A stretch of DNA of 32,235 nt from Candidatus Binatia bacterium (GTDB taxonomy: Bacteria; Desulfobacterota; Binatia; UBA1149; CAITLU01). Location of the stretch: positions 1 through 32,235 of the forward strand of contig DASXOZ010000075.1 in the NCBI GenBank assembly GCA_036493895.1. The letters run 5' to 3'. The translations under genes were made by a program, and so were the position numbers. How positions within the stretch are numbered: position 1 is the stretch's first letter; every line of letters begins with the position of its first letter. Shown in pieces: positions 16,125 to 24,851 of the stretch. The notes under the pieces were generated by a model, which saw only the letters and a list, made by a program, of their open reading frames with translations, did not search any database and had not been told where the DNA came from.

Positions 16125-17198
16125 ATGGCAACCGTCCAGACCGTACTCGGCCCAATCGATTCCGCCGACCTCGGCGCGACGATGTCCCACGTTCACCTGA
16201 CCCTCGACATCTCGTGCTGGTACATGCCGCCCCAGGACGAAGCGGTGCGCCGCCGCTTCGAAGGCGACTTCTCGCTCGAGCATCTCGGTGCAATCCGCCG
16301 CAACGGCCTCGCGTTCCAGAAGAACCTCCGCCAGGACGACGTGGATCTGACCATTCGCGAAGTCGCCGAGTTCAAGCGCTGCGGCGGCGGGACCATCATC
16401 GACATGGACCTCGACGGCATCGGCCGCAACGTCGATGCGATGAAGCGCATCTCGCGCGAGACAGGGCTTCACGTCGTCGCTTCGACCGGCTGGTATATCC
16501 AGGGCGCGCATCCTTCGTGGCTCGCCGACAAGAGCATCGAGGAAATGGCCGACATCATGACGCGCGAGGTGCTCGAAGGCATCGGCACGACGGGAGTGCG
16601 CGCAGGCAACATCGGCGAGATCGGCCTCAGCGGCTATCCCGCCGATCCGTTCCAGCCGCACGAAGAGAAAGTGCTGCGCGCTGCCGCCCGCGCGCAAAAG
16701 GCGACCGGCGCGTCACTGACGATCCATCCCAATGCCCACCTTACGATCTACGGCGAGACACCCGTCGACCATTTCCCCACCTACATCGACATCCTCGAAA
16801 AAGAAGGTGCCGACCTTGCGAAGGTCTATCCGTCGCATCTCGGCCTTTTTCCCGTCTCGACAGCGAAGAAGCTGCTCGAGCGCGGAGTCGGATTCATCTC
16901 GTACGACCACTTCGGCCACGAGGAATTCTGCGAAGCGCTCGGCCCGGGACGCGGCTTCACGCCTGATCGGATCGAAGTCGAGACCGTGATGGAACTGCTC
17001 GCGTGCGGCTATGCGAACCGCATCCTGCTCGGCGCCGAAGTGGGCTGGAAAACCTGCTACAAGGCCAACGGCGGCTGGGGCTACAGCCATGTGCTCGAGC
17101 ACATCGTGCCGTGGCTGCGTGCCTGCGGAGCCACCGAGAAGCAAGTGCACACGATGATGGTGGACAACCCGCGCCGGCTGCACGGCATCGGGCGCTGA
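16125..17198 (+). CDS. Phosphotriesterase-family amidohydrolase
   Basis: 357 aa metal-dependent hydrolase of the phosphotriesterase/lactonase (PHP, PTER) branch. AAGGAGG precedes the ATG by 6 bases. Metal-ligand positions: His22-x-His24 (SHVHL), GNIGEIG with Glu165 in place of the usual carboxylated Lys (seen in PTER-like members), His201 (IHPNAHL) and His238 (YPSHLGL). Where the family has a conserved Asp near ILLSxD, this protein has GAEVGW with Glu305. The reaction may be lactone or amide hydrolysis rather than organophosphate cleavage. It is divergent from the Rieske oxygenase, which suggests a shared catabolic pathway, but that is inference. Confidence 0.85.
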   Translation: MATVQTVLGPIDSADLGATMSHVHLTLDISCWYMPPQDEAVRRRFEGDFSLEHLGAIRRNGLAFQKNLRQDDVDLTIREVAEFKRCGGGTIIDMDLDGIGRNVDAMKRISRETGLHVVASTGWYIQGAHPSWLADKSIEEMADIMTREVLEGIGTTGVRAGNIGEIGLSGYPADPFQPHEEKVLRAAARAQKATGASLTIHPNAHLTIYGETPVDHFPTYIDILEKEGADLAKVYPSHLGLFPVSTAKKLLERGVGFISYDHFGHEEFCEALGPGRGFTPDRIEVETVMELLACGYANRILLGAEVGWKTCYKANGGWGYSHVLEHIVPWLRACGATEKQVHTMMVDNPRRLHGIGR

Positions 17199-17204
17199 GG
17201 TTCC

Positions 17205-17228
17205 TCGCCCGCGCTGCACAGCGGGCGA
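17205..17228. terminator. Hairpin between convergent genes
   Basis: TCGCCCGC (17205-17212) pairs perfectly with GCGGGCGA (17221-17228), loop of 8. It lies 6 bp after the phosphotriesterase-family stop and before the convergent ferredoxin-like gene end. AAAA follows on the plus strand, which reads as TTTT upstream on the minus strand; a bidirectional terminator is plausible. Confidence 0.5.
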
Positions 17229-17289
17229 AAAGCCGACTCGCTTCCGGCCTTGAATCTGTTGCCGCCCCCGCGCTCGTGGTGGCCGGAGA

Positions 17290-17508
17290 TCAGTACAGCT
17301 TGGTTACGCTGCACCCGGTCGGCGACTGCTGCAGGCACTGGTCGCACAGCGTGCACTCATCGACGTTGTCTTCGACGACGCGCACCGTGTTCGGCTCGCT
17401 GCCGAGCGCATAGATCTTGACGGGGCAGACTTCGACGAGCTTGGCAGCAAGCCCGGGAGTCTTCGCGATGACCGTATTGTCGGCCTTTACATCGATGAAC
17501 ATCGCCAT
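17290..17508 (-). CDS. Small single-cluster ferredoxin-like protein
   Basis: 72 aa. Cys28-Pro (EVCPVKIY) and Cys52-x2-Cys55-x2-Cys58 (CTLCDQC) are the set expected for one [4Fe-4S] cluster, and there is a further Cys66; the layout recalls FixX-like small ferredoxins. A GGAGAACGAAG ribosome binding site stands before the ATG at 17508, which is 17 bp after the ligase alpha-subunit stop, so it closes the malyl-CoA lyase/CoA ligase operon. What it gives electrons to is unknown; neither ligase nor lyase needs them, so its presence here is a puzzle. Real gene likely because start, spacing and Cys pattern are all coherent. Confidence 0.8.
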   Translation of the reverse strand: MAMFIDVKADNTVIAKTPGLAAKLVEVCPVKIYALGSEPNTVRVVEDNVDECTLCDQCLQQSPTGCSVTKLY

Positions 17509-17525
17509 CTTCGTTCTCCGGCTGC

Positions 17526-18428
17526 TCAGGCTGCCTTCAGGCGCTCTTTGACGAGCTTCGGAATGTCGCCGACTTCGTCGGCCACCGAGATGCCGGCGGC
17601 ACGCATCGCGCGGATCTTCTCGGCCGGCGAGTCTTCCTTGCGATTCACGACGGTGCCGGCGTGGCCGAAGCTCATGCCGGGCATGTTGTCCATGAAGCGG
17701 CCCGAGACGAACGCGATGACCGGCAGCCGGCTGTTGTTGTCCTTGACCCACTTGGCGAGCTCGGCTTCGGCCGAACCGCCCGGCTCCGAGTAGATGACGA
17801 CCGCATGCGTGTCGGCATCGGCTTCGTAGAACGGCATCAGGTCGGCGTAAGTCGAGCCGATCACGGGGTCGCCGCCGATCGAGATCGCGGTGCTCTGGCC
17901 GAGGCCCGCCGTAGTGAGCGCGTTGCAGATCTCGGTCGTCATGCCGCCGGAGCGCGACATCACGCCGACATGGCCCGGGCGAAACGCCTTTCGGCAGTCG
18001 ACGGCAGGTCCGCCGAGGCTTCCGACGCGCGTGACCTCGGGAATCATGATGCCGAGGCAGTTGGGACCGATCACGCGCGCGCCGTGCATGGTGGCGTACT
18101 CGATGACCTGCGTGGCGTCACGGCGCTGGATGCCTTCGGTGATGATGATGATCAGCTTGATGCCGGCATCGATGGCTTCGTAACAGGCGTCGGGCGCTGC
18201 ACCGAGCGGCACGGTGACGACGGATGCATCGACGTGGCGCGTGGCCGTGAGCTCGCGCACCGTGTCGAAGACCGGCACGCCGTAGACCTCGCGGCCGCCG
18301 CGGCCCGGTGTCACGCCGCCGACGATCTTCGAGCCGTACTCCAGGCACTCGCGCGTGAAGTTGAGCGCCTCACGGCCGGTGATACCCTGGATGATGAACG
18401 TGGAATCCTTGTGGACGAGCACTCCCAT
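17526..18428 (-). CDS. Acyl-CoA ligase alpha subunit, SucD/ATP-citrate-lyase-like
   Basis: 300 aa, the size of SucD. CoA-binding Rossmann fold at the N-terminus (IQGITGREALNFTRECLEYG), then GPNCLGIMIP. The phosphohistidine is His256 (SFGHAGTV). The motif SRSGGMTTEI and the phrase IGGDPVIGSTYADL resemble ATP-citrate lyase and citryl-CoA synthetase more than the SRSGTLTYE of succinyl-CoA ligase. So it likely makes a CoA ester of malate, citramalate or citrate, using ATP. A strong ribosome binding site (AGGGGAACGAAG) precedes ATG 18428. It follows the beta-subunit gene by 17 bp. Substrate is inferred from the malyl-CoA lyase upstream. Confidence 0.88.
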   Translation of the reverse strand: MGVLVHKDSTFIIQGITGREALNFTRECLEYGSKIVGGVTPGRGGREVYGVPVFDTVRELTATRHVDASVVTVPLGAAPDACYEAIDAGIKLIIIITEGIQRRDATQVIEYATMHGARVIGPNCLGIMIPEVTRVGSLGGPAVDCRKAFRPGHVGVMSRSGGMTTEICNALTTAGLGQSTAISIGGDPVIGSTYADLMPFYEADADTHAVVIYSEPGGSAEAELAKWVKDNNSRLPVIAFVSGRFMDNMPGMSFGHAGTVVNRKEDSPAEKIRAMRAAGISVADEVGDIPKLVKERLKAA

Positions 18429-18445
18429 CTTCGTTCCCCTGCCCT

Positions 18446-19648
18446 TCAGGCCTTGGCCTTCTCGACCGCACGGCGCGCGGCCTCGGACAGCGAAACCGTC
18501 CGGTCGCAGTACTCGACCCCGTACTTGTCGAGGATCTTGAAGGCATCGGCTTCCCACGCGCCGGGCACGCGGAAGATCGTGATCGTCTCCTTCGGATCCA
18601 TGCCGAGCTCGAGGATGCCCTTGATGACGCCGCGCGCGACGAGGTCGGCGCGGGTGTTGGAGACGACGTTGGAGATCACGCAGATCTTGCGAACACCGGG
18701 CTTCTGCAGCACCAGCTTCGTCAGCCCCTTGGCCTTGCTGACGCTCGGGTTGCCGCCGATGGCCGCGTAGTTGGCGGGCTTGCCGCCGTGGCGCAGGATG
18801 GCGTCGAAGGTGGTGATCGAGCCGCCGCCGGCGCCGATCACCAGGCCCATGTCGCCGTCGAATTCGGCGATCGGCGAAATGATGCCGCGCGGGTCTTCGT
18901 CGTCGATGCGCGTTGCCTCCAGCTCGAAAGGAGTCGGCGGGCGGGTGCCGCGTGCATCGGGATCGGTGATCGCCAGCTCGGTCAGGAAAGGCTTCTGGCG
19001 CTCGAAACCTTCGGCCTCCATGTCGAGGTGGGCGTCGAGCGCGTAGAACTTGCCGTCGGCCGTGCGGCCGAGCGCGTTGATCTCGGTGAACGTGAGATCG
19101 TAGCGCATCAGCACGTCGCAGAGCGCGGTCAGGATCGGCGTTACCCTGTTCAGGTCGGAGCCGCCGAGGCCGAGGTCGCGAAGGACTTCCTTGGCGCGGT
19201 ACGGCGAGATCGGTGCGAGCGACGAGAAGTGGCGACGCTTGACGTGCGCCGGCTGGCTCGAGGCGAGGTCGTCGATGTCGTGGCCGCCCATGTCGGCCAC
19301 CGTCATGACCGGCAGCTTGGCAGCGCCGTCGTAAGTGGTGTGGAGGCAGTATTCCTTGACCGTCTCGATCTTCTTTTCGACGAGCACGCGCTCGGTCGTA
19401 TCGAAGCCGATCTTCCTGCCGAGCAGCTTGCTGGCGGCCTTGGCGGCGTCGGCGGGCGTGGCGGCGACTTCGACTGCGCCGGCCTTGCTGCGACGGCGCG
19501 AGAAGACCTGGGCCTTGACGTAGACGGGGCAGCCCAGCTCGGCAGCAAGTTTTTCGGCCTCGGCGGCCGCGGCGGCAGTGCCGCCCGGCGGCACCGGAAT
19601 GCCGTGCCTGGCAAGGACGCGCTTGGCCTCGAACTCATAGAAACGCAT
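18446..19648 (-). CDS. Acyl-CoA ligase beta subunit, SucC-like (ATP-grasp)
   Basis: 400 aa, near the 390 of SucC. The N-terminus MRFYEFEAKRVLARHGIPVP is the SucC-type start and the ATP-grasp domain covers about 1-235, with VYVKAQVFSRRRSKAGAVEV as the nucleotide-binding loop. The C-terminal part holds FDGDMGLVIGAGGGS and AAIGGNPS for the ligase domain that meets the alpha subunit. The RRRS insertion is unusual compared with SucC. The ATG at 19648 has AAGGAGAAG upstream. It works with the 17526-18428 subunit to activate a dicarboxylate with ATP. Transcribed after the malyl-CoA lyase gene, with a 192-bp gap containing a palindromic repeat. Confidence 0.9.
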   Translation of the reverse strand: MRFYEFEAKRVLARHGIPVPPGGTAAAAAEAEKLAAELGCPVYVKAQVFSRRRSKAGAVEVAATPADAAKAASKLLGRKIGFDTTERVLVEKKIETVKEYCLHTTYDGAAKLPVMTVADMGGHDIDDLASSQPAHVKRRHFSSLAPISPYRAKEVLRDLGLGGSDLNRVTPILTALCDVLMRYDLTFTEINALGRTADGKFYALDAHLDMEAEGFERQKPFLTELAITDPDARGTRPPTPFELEATRIDDEDPRGIISPIAEFDGDMGLVIGAGGGSITTFDAILRHGGKPANYAAIGGNPSVSKAKGLTKLVLQKPGVRKICVISNVVSNTRADLVARGVIKGILELGMDPKETITIFRVPGAWEADAFKILDKYGVEYCDRTVSLSEAARRAVEKAKA

Positions 19649-19751
19649 CGAGATCTTCTCCTTCGAAGCCGGCCGCGCAGACGCGCAGCCGGCCGCACGG
19701 CCGCTCGGAATCGGCCGGAACCGGGGCTCTATATACGGATTTTCCGGTGTC

Positions 19752-19835
19752 GCAAGAATGGGGACAGTCCCCATGCCTATGTGTAATGGGGTCAGACCCC
19801 ATTACATTTACGCATGGGCACTGTCCCCGATTCCC
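19752..19835. repeat. Nested palindromic REP-like element (GGGGTC-A-GACCCC within GGGGACAGTCCCC arms)
   Basis: Positions 19782-19806 form a perfect 25-bp palindrome (TGTAATGGGGTC and its complement around one A). Outside it, GGGGACAGTCCCCATGC at about 19759-19775 is mirrored, imperfectly, by GCATGGGCACTGTCCCC at about 19812-19828. A cruciform or long RNA hairpin can form between lyase and ligase genes. Similar repeat units occur at 1743 and 25161. Confidence 0.85.
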
Positions 19836-19840
19836 CGGAT

Positions 19841-20890
19841 TCAGAAGCCGTAGGCAGTCTTGAGGGCGGCGTCCTTGTTCGCGAGCATCCGCGCCAGCTC
19901 GACCATGACCTTGCACTGCTTGTACGTCGCGTCGTCCTGCATCTTGCCGTCGATCATCACGGCTCCCGCGCCGTCGCCCATCGCTTCGATCACCTTCTTG
20001 GCCCATAGCACTTCATCGACGGGAGGGCTGAAGACCTTCTTGGCGATGTCGATCTGCGCCGGATGCAGCGACCATGCGCCGACGCATCCCATCAGGAACG
20101 CATTGCGGAACTGGTCCTCGCAGGCGACGACGTCCTTGATGTCGCCGAACGGCCCGTAGTACGGCAGGATCCCGTTGGATGCGCAGGCATCGACCATGCG
20201 CGCCATCGTGTAGTGCCACAGGTCCTGCTGGGCCGTCAGGCGCGGCGCGTCGGGATTGGCCGGATCGGGATCGGTGCGCACGATGTAGCCCGGATGGCCG
20301 CCGCCGACGCGCGTCGTCTTCATGCGGCGCGAAGCCGCGAGATCGGCCGGCCCGAGCGACAGGCCCTGCATGCGAGGGCTTGCTGCGCAGATCTGCTCGA
20401 CGTTGGCGACACCGGTCGCCGTTTCCAGGATTGCGTGCACGAGCAGCGGGCGCTTGATGCCGGCGCGTGCCTCGAGCTGGGCAAGAAGCTGGTCGACGTA
20501 GTGAATGTCCCACGCGCCTTCGACCTTGGGCACCATGATGACGTCGAGCTTGTCGCCGATCTCGCTGACCAGCTCGACGAGGTCGTCGAGCACCCACGGA
20601 GAATCCAGGCTGTTGACGCGCGTCCACAGCTGGGTGTCGCCGAAGTCGGTCTTGTTCGCGATGTCGATCAGCCCGCGGCGCGCGGCCACCTTGTTGGCGG
20701 TCGGAATGGCGTCCTCGAGGTTGCCGAGCAGCACGTCCACCTGCTTTGCAATGTCGGGCACCTTGGCCGCCATCTTCGGGTTGCTGGCATCGAAGAAATG
20801 AATCATTCGCGACGGCCGCACCGGGATTTCGCGCACAGGCGCGGGGGCACCGATGGCCAGGGGTCGGAAGAATGCTTTGGCGCTGCGCAT
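19841..20890 (-). CDS. mcl: Malyl-CoA / beta-methylmalyl-CoA / citramalyl-CoA lyase
   Basis: 349 aa HpcH/HpaI-aldolase-superfamily lyase. From memory, it closely recalls the Chloroflexus aurantiacus trifunctional malyl-CoA lyase along its whole length: [90 protein letters not shown] and [14 protein letters not shown]. Glu and Asp of LEDAIP bind Mg2+ in the family. It cleaves malyl-CoA to acetyl-CoA and glyoxylate, and can act on related C5 esters. AAAGGAGCC precedes the ATG at 20890. First gene of the operon with the CoA ligase. Confidence 0.92.
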   Translation of the reverse strand: MRSAKAFFRPLAIGAPAPVREIPVRPSRMIHFFDASNPKMAAKVPDIAKQVDVLLGNLEDAIPTANKVAARRGLIDIANKTDFGDTQLWTRVNSLDSPWVLDDLVELVSEIGDKLDVIMVPKVEGAWDIHYVDQLLAQLEARAGIKRPLLVHAILETATGVANVEQICAASPRMQGLSLGPADLAASRRMKTTRVGGGHPGYIVRTDPDPANPDAPRLTAQQDLWHYTMARMVDACASNGILPYYGPFGDIKDVVACEDQFRNAFLMGCVGAWSLHPAQIDIAKKVFSPPVDEVLWAKKVIEAMGDGAGAVMIDGKMQDDATYKQCKVMVELARMLANKDAALKTAYGF

Positions 20891-21052
20891 GAAGGCTCCT
20901 TTCGCAAAAGTCCCGGAAGTCCGCGGCGCATATACGCGATCCGATATGGGGAGTCGACGAGACCGTTGCGCACAGACGAGCCCCCGGACCGCCGGCCGCA
21001 CGTGCTCGCGCGACCCTCGCGTCTGCCGCCCGCATTGCCTAAGGAAAGCGCC

Positions 21053-22480
21053 ATGAAAGGGACCGACCGTCGAAGCCGGGTTCCCGCCTGGATCGCCGCA
21101 GCCGTAGTTGCGCTCGCCCTTGCCGGTTGCGCCAAGCCGCCGCCGCTGGTTACGCGGCCGGCCTCGCCTCCGGCATCCGTCGTGTTCGAGCATCCGTCCG
21201 TGTTCGACGTCACGACGGGAACGCAGACGGCCGACCAGGACGTGCTCGTCACCGGCACGACCATCACCGCGATCGGAGCCAGCGGGAGCCTGGCGGTTCC
21301 TGCGGGAAGCCAGCACGTCGACGGTCGCGGCGCGACGCTGGTGCCCGGCCTCGTCGACAGCCACGGCCACGTCGCGAACAGTCCTGCACCGCCGTGGCTG
21401 CGCGAGTTTCCCGACGCCGATCGCAATCTTCAGTCGTTTCTCTACTGCGGCGTCACGACCGTGCTCGATCCTGCGGATCTCGAGCCGGACGCGTTCCAGC
21501 GCCGCGAAGGCGTCGCTTCGGGAAAACTTCTCGGCCCGACGATCTTCGCGGCCGGCCCGATGCTCACTGCCGTCGGCGGACATCCGATTCCCGTCGTCGA
21601 CGCGATCGCGCCGTGGTGGTTGCGCTGGTACGTGAAGCGACACGCGGTGCGACCGCTGGCTTCCACCGACGACGTTCGCAAGGCGATTGACGAGCTTGCG
21701 GCCGACCGCGCCGACTTCGTCAAGCTCGCGATCGATGCGATTCCCGACGGGGCGCCGGAGCTGGCCGCTCCTCTTGCAGCCGCCGTCGTGCGCATGGCCC
21801 ATGAGAAAGGCCTTCGCGTCGTCGCGCACGTCGGCAGCCTCGCCGACGCGCTCGAGGCCGGCAATGCCGGCGTCGATGCCTTCATGCACATGGTCTACCG
21901 CGAGCCGCTCGACGAGGAATCGGCGGCCAAGATCGCCGCGTTCGGCAAGCCGGTCGTGCCGACGATGGGAGTCTTCGAGAGCTATGCGCTGACCGGCACC
22001 CCGCGCGTGCCGACCCCTCTCGAGCGCGAAACGGCCGATGCACGGATACTCGCGTCTTTCGACAAGATTCCGCCCGGCGCGATCTCTCCGGAGTTCGAGA
22101 AATACTTCGGCGAGCTGAAGCAGAACCGCCAGGCGTGGCGCAAAAACGTGCTTCTGATGCACCAGAAGGGCATCACGCTGCTGGCGGGCAGCGATGCCCA
22201 GTCCGGAGTCTTTCCCGGCCCCGGGCTGCACCGCGAGCTTGCGCTGCTGGTCGAAGGCGGCCTGACTGCCGCCGAGGCACTGCGCGCCGCCACGTGGGAT
22301 CCGGCCCGCTTCATCGAAAAGACCGAGGATCCGTCCTTCGGCCGCGTCGCCGTGGGCAAGAAAGCCGACCTCCTGCTCGTGGACGGCGATCCGGGCCGCG
22401 ACGTCGCAGCGCTCTCGAAGATCCGCGCCGTCATGAAAAGCGGCGTCGTGATCGAACGCCATGCGGTCGCCGGCAACTGA
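21053..22480 (+). CDS. Amidohydrolase-family lipoprotein
   Basis: 475 aa. ATG 21053 has AAGGAAAG upstream. A lipoprotein signal ends at LALAGC (Cys26), so it is probably membrane anchored and exported. The hydrolase fold follows: [18 protein letters not shown] with His104 and His106, a Lys in DFVKLAID as possible bridging ligand, HVGSL and FMHMV for further His, and AGSDAQSG with the catalytic Asp. The C-terminus [16 protein letters not shown] is typical of imidazolonepropionase/dipeptidase-like amidohydrolases. Substrate is not predictable. It faces away from the lyase operon across a 162-bp divergent gap. Confidence 0.85.
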   Translation: MKGTDRRSRVPAWIAAAVVALALAGCAKPPPLVTRPASPPASVVFEHPSVFDVTTGTQTADQDVLVTGTTITAIGASGSLAVPAGSQHVDGRGATLVPGLVDSHGHVANSPAPPWLREFPDADRNLQSFLYCGVTTVLDPADLEPDAFQRREGVASGKLLGPTIFAAGPMLTAVGGHPIPVVDAIAPWWLRWYVKRHAVRPLASTDDVRKAIDELAADRADFVKLAIDAIPDGAPELAAPLAAAVVRMAHEKGLRVVAHVGSLADALEAGNAGVDAFMHMVYREPLDEESAAKIAAFGKPVVPTMGVFESYALTGTPRVPTPLERETADARILASFDKIPPGAISPEFEKYFGELKQNRQAWRKNVLLMHQKGITLLAGSDAQSGVFPGPGLHRELALLVEGGLTAAEALRAATWDPARFIEKTEDPSFGRVAVGKKADLLLVDGDPGRDVAALSKIRAVMKSGVVIERHAVAGN

Positions 22481-22575
22481 GCTTCGCCGGGCGCCGCTCC
22501 GCATCGCGCCGCGTTGAAGCGATCGCGAGCCACCGCTAGGTTCCGCGATCTTCACGCGATCTTTGCGCCAGCTTC

Positions 22576-22608
22576 GCGCTATTTTGGCGCTATCCTGGCG
22601 CTATCTTA
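22576..22608. repeat. Three tandem 11-bp repeats upstream of dapL (GCGCTATNNTG)
   Basis: Units GCGCTATTTTG, GCGCTATCCTG and GCGCTATCTTA start at 22576, 22587 and 22598. One unit equals about one DNA turn, so proteins binding each would lie on the same face. It ends 20 bp before the dapL start codon, in the likely promoter/leader. Operator or chance slippage repeat, not resolved. Confidence 0.6.
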
Positions 22609-22628
22609 GTTGGAAGAGGAACCCAGCA

Positions 22629-23861
22629 ATGGCCCGCATCAACGACAACTATCTCAAGCTCGCCGCCGGTTACCTGTTCCCCGAGATCGGCCGGCGGGTG
22701 CGCACTTTTCAGGACGCCAATCCCACGGCCCCGATCATCCGCCTCGGCATCGGCGACGTCGTGCTGCCGCTGCCGAAGTCGATCTGCGACGCGATGCACG
22801 CCGCAGTCGACGAAATGCAGACCACCTCCGGTTTTCGCGGTTACGGTCCCGAGCAGGGCTACGACTTCCTGCGCGAGGCGATCGCCGAGAACGAATTTCG
22901 CAGTCGCGGCGCCGCGATCGATGCCGATGAGATCTTCATCTCCGACGGCTCCAAGTGCGACAGCGGCAACATCCAGGAAATTTTCGCGGCCGATGCGAGG
23001 ATTGCGGTCACCGATCCGGTTTATCCGGTTTACGTCGACACGAACGTGATGGCGGGCCGCACCGGCAAGGCCGATGCAAGCGGGCGCTATGAGGGCCTCG
23101 TCTATCTTCCGTGTACGGCCGACAACGGCTTCCTGCCCGAGCCGCCCAAGCAGAAGGTCGATCTCGTCTATCTCTGCTTTCCGAACAACCCGACCGGCGC
23201 CGTCGCGCGGCGCGCCGACCTCGAACGCTGGGTCGAATGGGCACGCAGCAATGATGCGATCCTGCTCTTCGACGCTGCCTACGAGGCATTCATCACCGGA
23301 TCGGACTTCCCGCATTCGATCTATGAGATCGACGGTGCGCGCGAGGTTGCCATCGAGTTCCGAAGTTATTCGAAGACCGCGGGCTTCACCGGAACTCGCT
23401 GCGCATTCGTCGTCGTGCCGAGGACGCTGGCGGGAGTCGCCGCCGACGGAAGCCGCGTCGACCTGCATCGCCTGTGGAACCGGCGTCACACGACAAAGTT
23501 CAACGGCGTGTCGTACCCGATCCAGCGCGGCGCGGCCGCAGTCTACAGCGACGCCGGCCGTCGCGAGGTGCGCGCGAACATCGACTACTACATGGCCAAC
23601 GCGCGGGTGATCCGCGAAGGCCTCGGCGCGGCCGGGCTCGATTGCTACGGCGGCGTCAACGCGCCGTACGTCTGGGTGAGAACGCCGCGCGGAATAGGGT
23701 CGTGGGAGTTCTTCGACCTTCTGCTCACGCGTGCGCACGTGGTCGGGACGCCCGGCGCCGGGTTCGGAGCCTGCGGCGAAGGGTACTTCCGGTTGTCGGC
23801 GTTCGGACTTGCCGACCAGGTTCGCGAAGCCGTCGAGCGAGTGAGGCGAGCGGTCGCCTAG
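22629..23861 (+). CDS. dapL: LL-diaminopimelate aminotransferase
   Basis: 410 aa, the usual DapL length. PLP-dependent fold-type I enzyme that converts tetrahydrodipicolinate directly to LL-diaminopimelate with glutamate, a shortcut for lysine and peptidoglycan synthesis. Marks: the start [54 protein letters not shown] (Asn187), LFDAAYEAF (Asp215) and [13 protein letters not shown] with Lys249 as the PLP Schiff base. GAGGAA precedes the ATG 22629. Stand-alone gene, followed convergently by an SDR gene. Cytoplasmic. Confidence 0.97.
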   Translation: MARINDNYLKLAAGYLFPEIGRRVRTFQDANPTAPIIRLGIGDVVLPLPKSICDAMHAAVDEMQTTSGFRGYGPEQGYDFLREAIAENEFRSRGAAIDADEIFISDGSKCDSGNIQEIFAADARIAVTDPVYPVYVDTNVMAGRTGKADASGRYEGLVYLPCTADNGFLPEPPKQKVDLVYLCFPNNPTGAVARRADLERWVEWARSNDAILLFDAAYEAFITGSDFPHSIYEIDGAREVAIEFRSYSKTAGFTGTRCAFVVVPRTLAGVAADGSRVDLHRLWNRRHTTKFNGVSYPIQRGAAAVYSDAGRREVRANIDYYMANARVIREGLGAAGLDCYGGVNAPYVWVRTPRGIGSWEFFDLLLTRAHVVGTPGAGFGACGEGYFRLSAFGLADQVREAVERVRRAVA

Positions 23862-23910
23862 ACGCCAGTCGGTCGCATAGACGCCAGTCGATCGGATAGA
23901 CGCCCGCCCG
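23859..23910. repeat. Three tandem 19-bp repeats (TAGACGCCAGTCGNTCG) at the dapL stop
   Basis: Units begin with TAGACGCC at 23859, 23878 and 23897, exactly 19 bp apart; the first unit's TAG is the dapL stop codon. The third is partial and diverged. It fills the 50-bp gap between dapL and the convergent SDR gene, in the place of a terminator. Confidence 0.7.
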
Positions 23911-23911
23911 C

Positions 23912-24697
23912 TCAGTGGGTGAAGCCTTCGTCGATTGCCGGTGCCCCGAGCGATGCGCGCTGACCGCCGTCGGCGATGAGACACGTCCCGGTTACGAAGG
24001 ACGCATCGTCGCTGACGAGAAACAGCGCAGCGCGCGCGATTTCCGCGGGCTGGCCAAAACGGCCGAGCGGGATCAGCCGATCCATCGCGCGACGCGAAGC
24101 CTCGGTCGGAAATGCCGCCAGCGTTCCCGGCGTCGCGATGCAACCGGGAGCGAGCGAATTGACGCGTACGTTGCCGGCGGCCCCTTCGATGGCAGCAACC
24201 CTCGTGAAACTTTCGAGCGCAGCCTTGGCGGAGCTGTAGCCGGCCAGCGCCGCAAGCGCAGCGTGCCCCGCTGTCGAAGAAATGTTCAGAATGGCCCCCC
24301 CGCCGGCCGCGGCCATCAGCGGCAGTGCGGCGCGCGTCGCGAAGAACACCGCGTCGAGCGCAACGCTGAAGCTGTCCTTCCACGCGGCGGTCGTCATCGA
24401 CTCGATCGGCGATGCACTCATGCGAAACGCGTTGTTGACCAGGATGTCGAGGCGGCCTCGTGCGGCGACGTCGCGAATCAGCGCCGTCAGCGCCGCTTCG
24501 TCGGTGACGTCGCAGACGCGACTCTCCGTGCTGCCGCCCGCCGCGCGGATCTCCGCACCCGTCTCCAGCAGCGGCCCTTCGCGATCGCCGCAGACGACGA
24601 CGTGCGCGCCTTCGCCGGCGAACAGTTTTGCCATCGCCGCGCCGATTCCGCTGCCGGAACCGGTGATGAGTGCGGTTTTTCCGTCGAGCCTTCCCAT
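23912..24697 (-). CDS. Short-chain dehydrogenase/reductase (SDR)
   Basis: 261 aa classical SDR. TGSGSGIG at 12-19 binds the cofactor, VCGD at 35-38 suggests NAD rather than NADP, NNA at 88-90, Ser141 in NISS and Tyr154-x3-Lys158 in YSSAK. C-terminal TGTCLIADGGQ is typical. The canonical NNAG is altered to NNAF. ATG 24697 has GAGG upstream. It is divergent from the small NIPSNAP-like gene at 24852 and convergent with dapL; substrate unknown. Confidence 0.9.
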   Translation of the reverse strand: MGRLDGKTALITGSGSGIGAAMAKLFAGEGAHVVVCGDREGPLLETGAEIRAAGGSTESRVCDVTDEAALTALIRDVAARGRLDILVNNAFRMSASPIESMTTAAWKDSFSVALDAVFFATRAALPLMAAAGGGAILNISSTAGHAALAALAGYSSAKAALESFTRVAAIEGAAGNVRVNSLAPGCIATPGTLAAFPTEASRRAMDRLIPLGRFGQPAEIARAALFLVSDDASFVTGTCLIADGGQRASLGAPAIDEGFTH

Positions 24698-24851
24698 GCA
24701 ACCTCGCAGTGGCGGCGCCGAGAGCACGGGCGCCGCCGGCCGGCGAGACTGTGCGCGGGACGGCTGCGACGCAAGCGGCCAGGTTTTTCACACGCGGGGC
24801 CGTCTGCTCTGATTGGCGGCACCGATCTGCAGCTTACCAGGAGGTCCCCGC

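Noticed and set aside
20891..22555. Minus-strand open extension upstream of the malyl-CoA lyase start, about 550 codons
   Set aside because: Family resemblance starts only at the ATG 20890, which has a strong ribosome binding site. The extension is antisense to the amidohydrolase lipoprotein gene.
22590..24791. A minus-strand open frame of over 700 codons across dapL and the SDR gene
   Set aside because: It is antisense to dapL, whose PLP motifs are all present, and in a different frame from the true minus-strand SDR. GC-rich codons keep the opposite strand open by chance.
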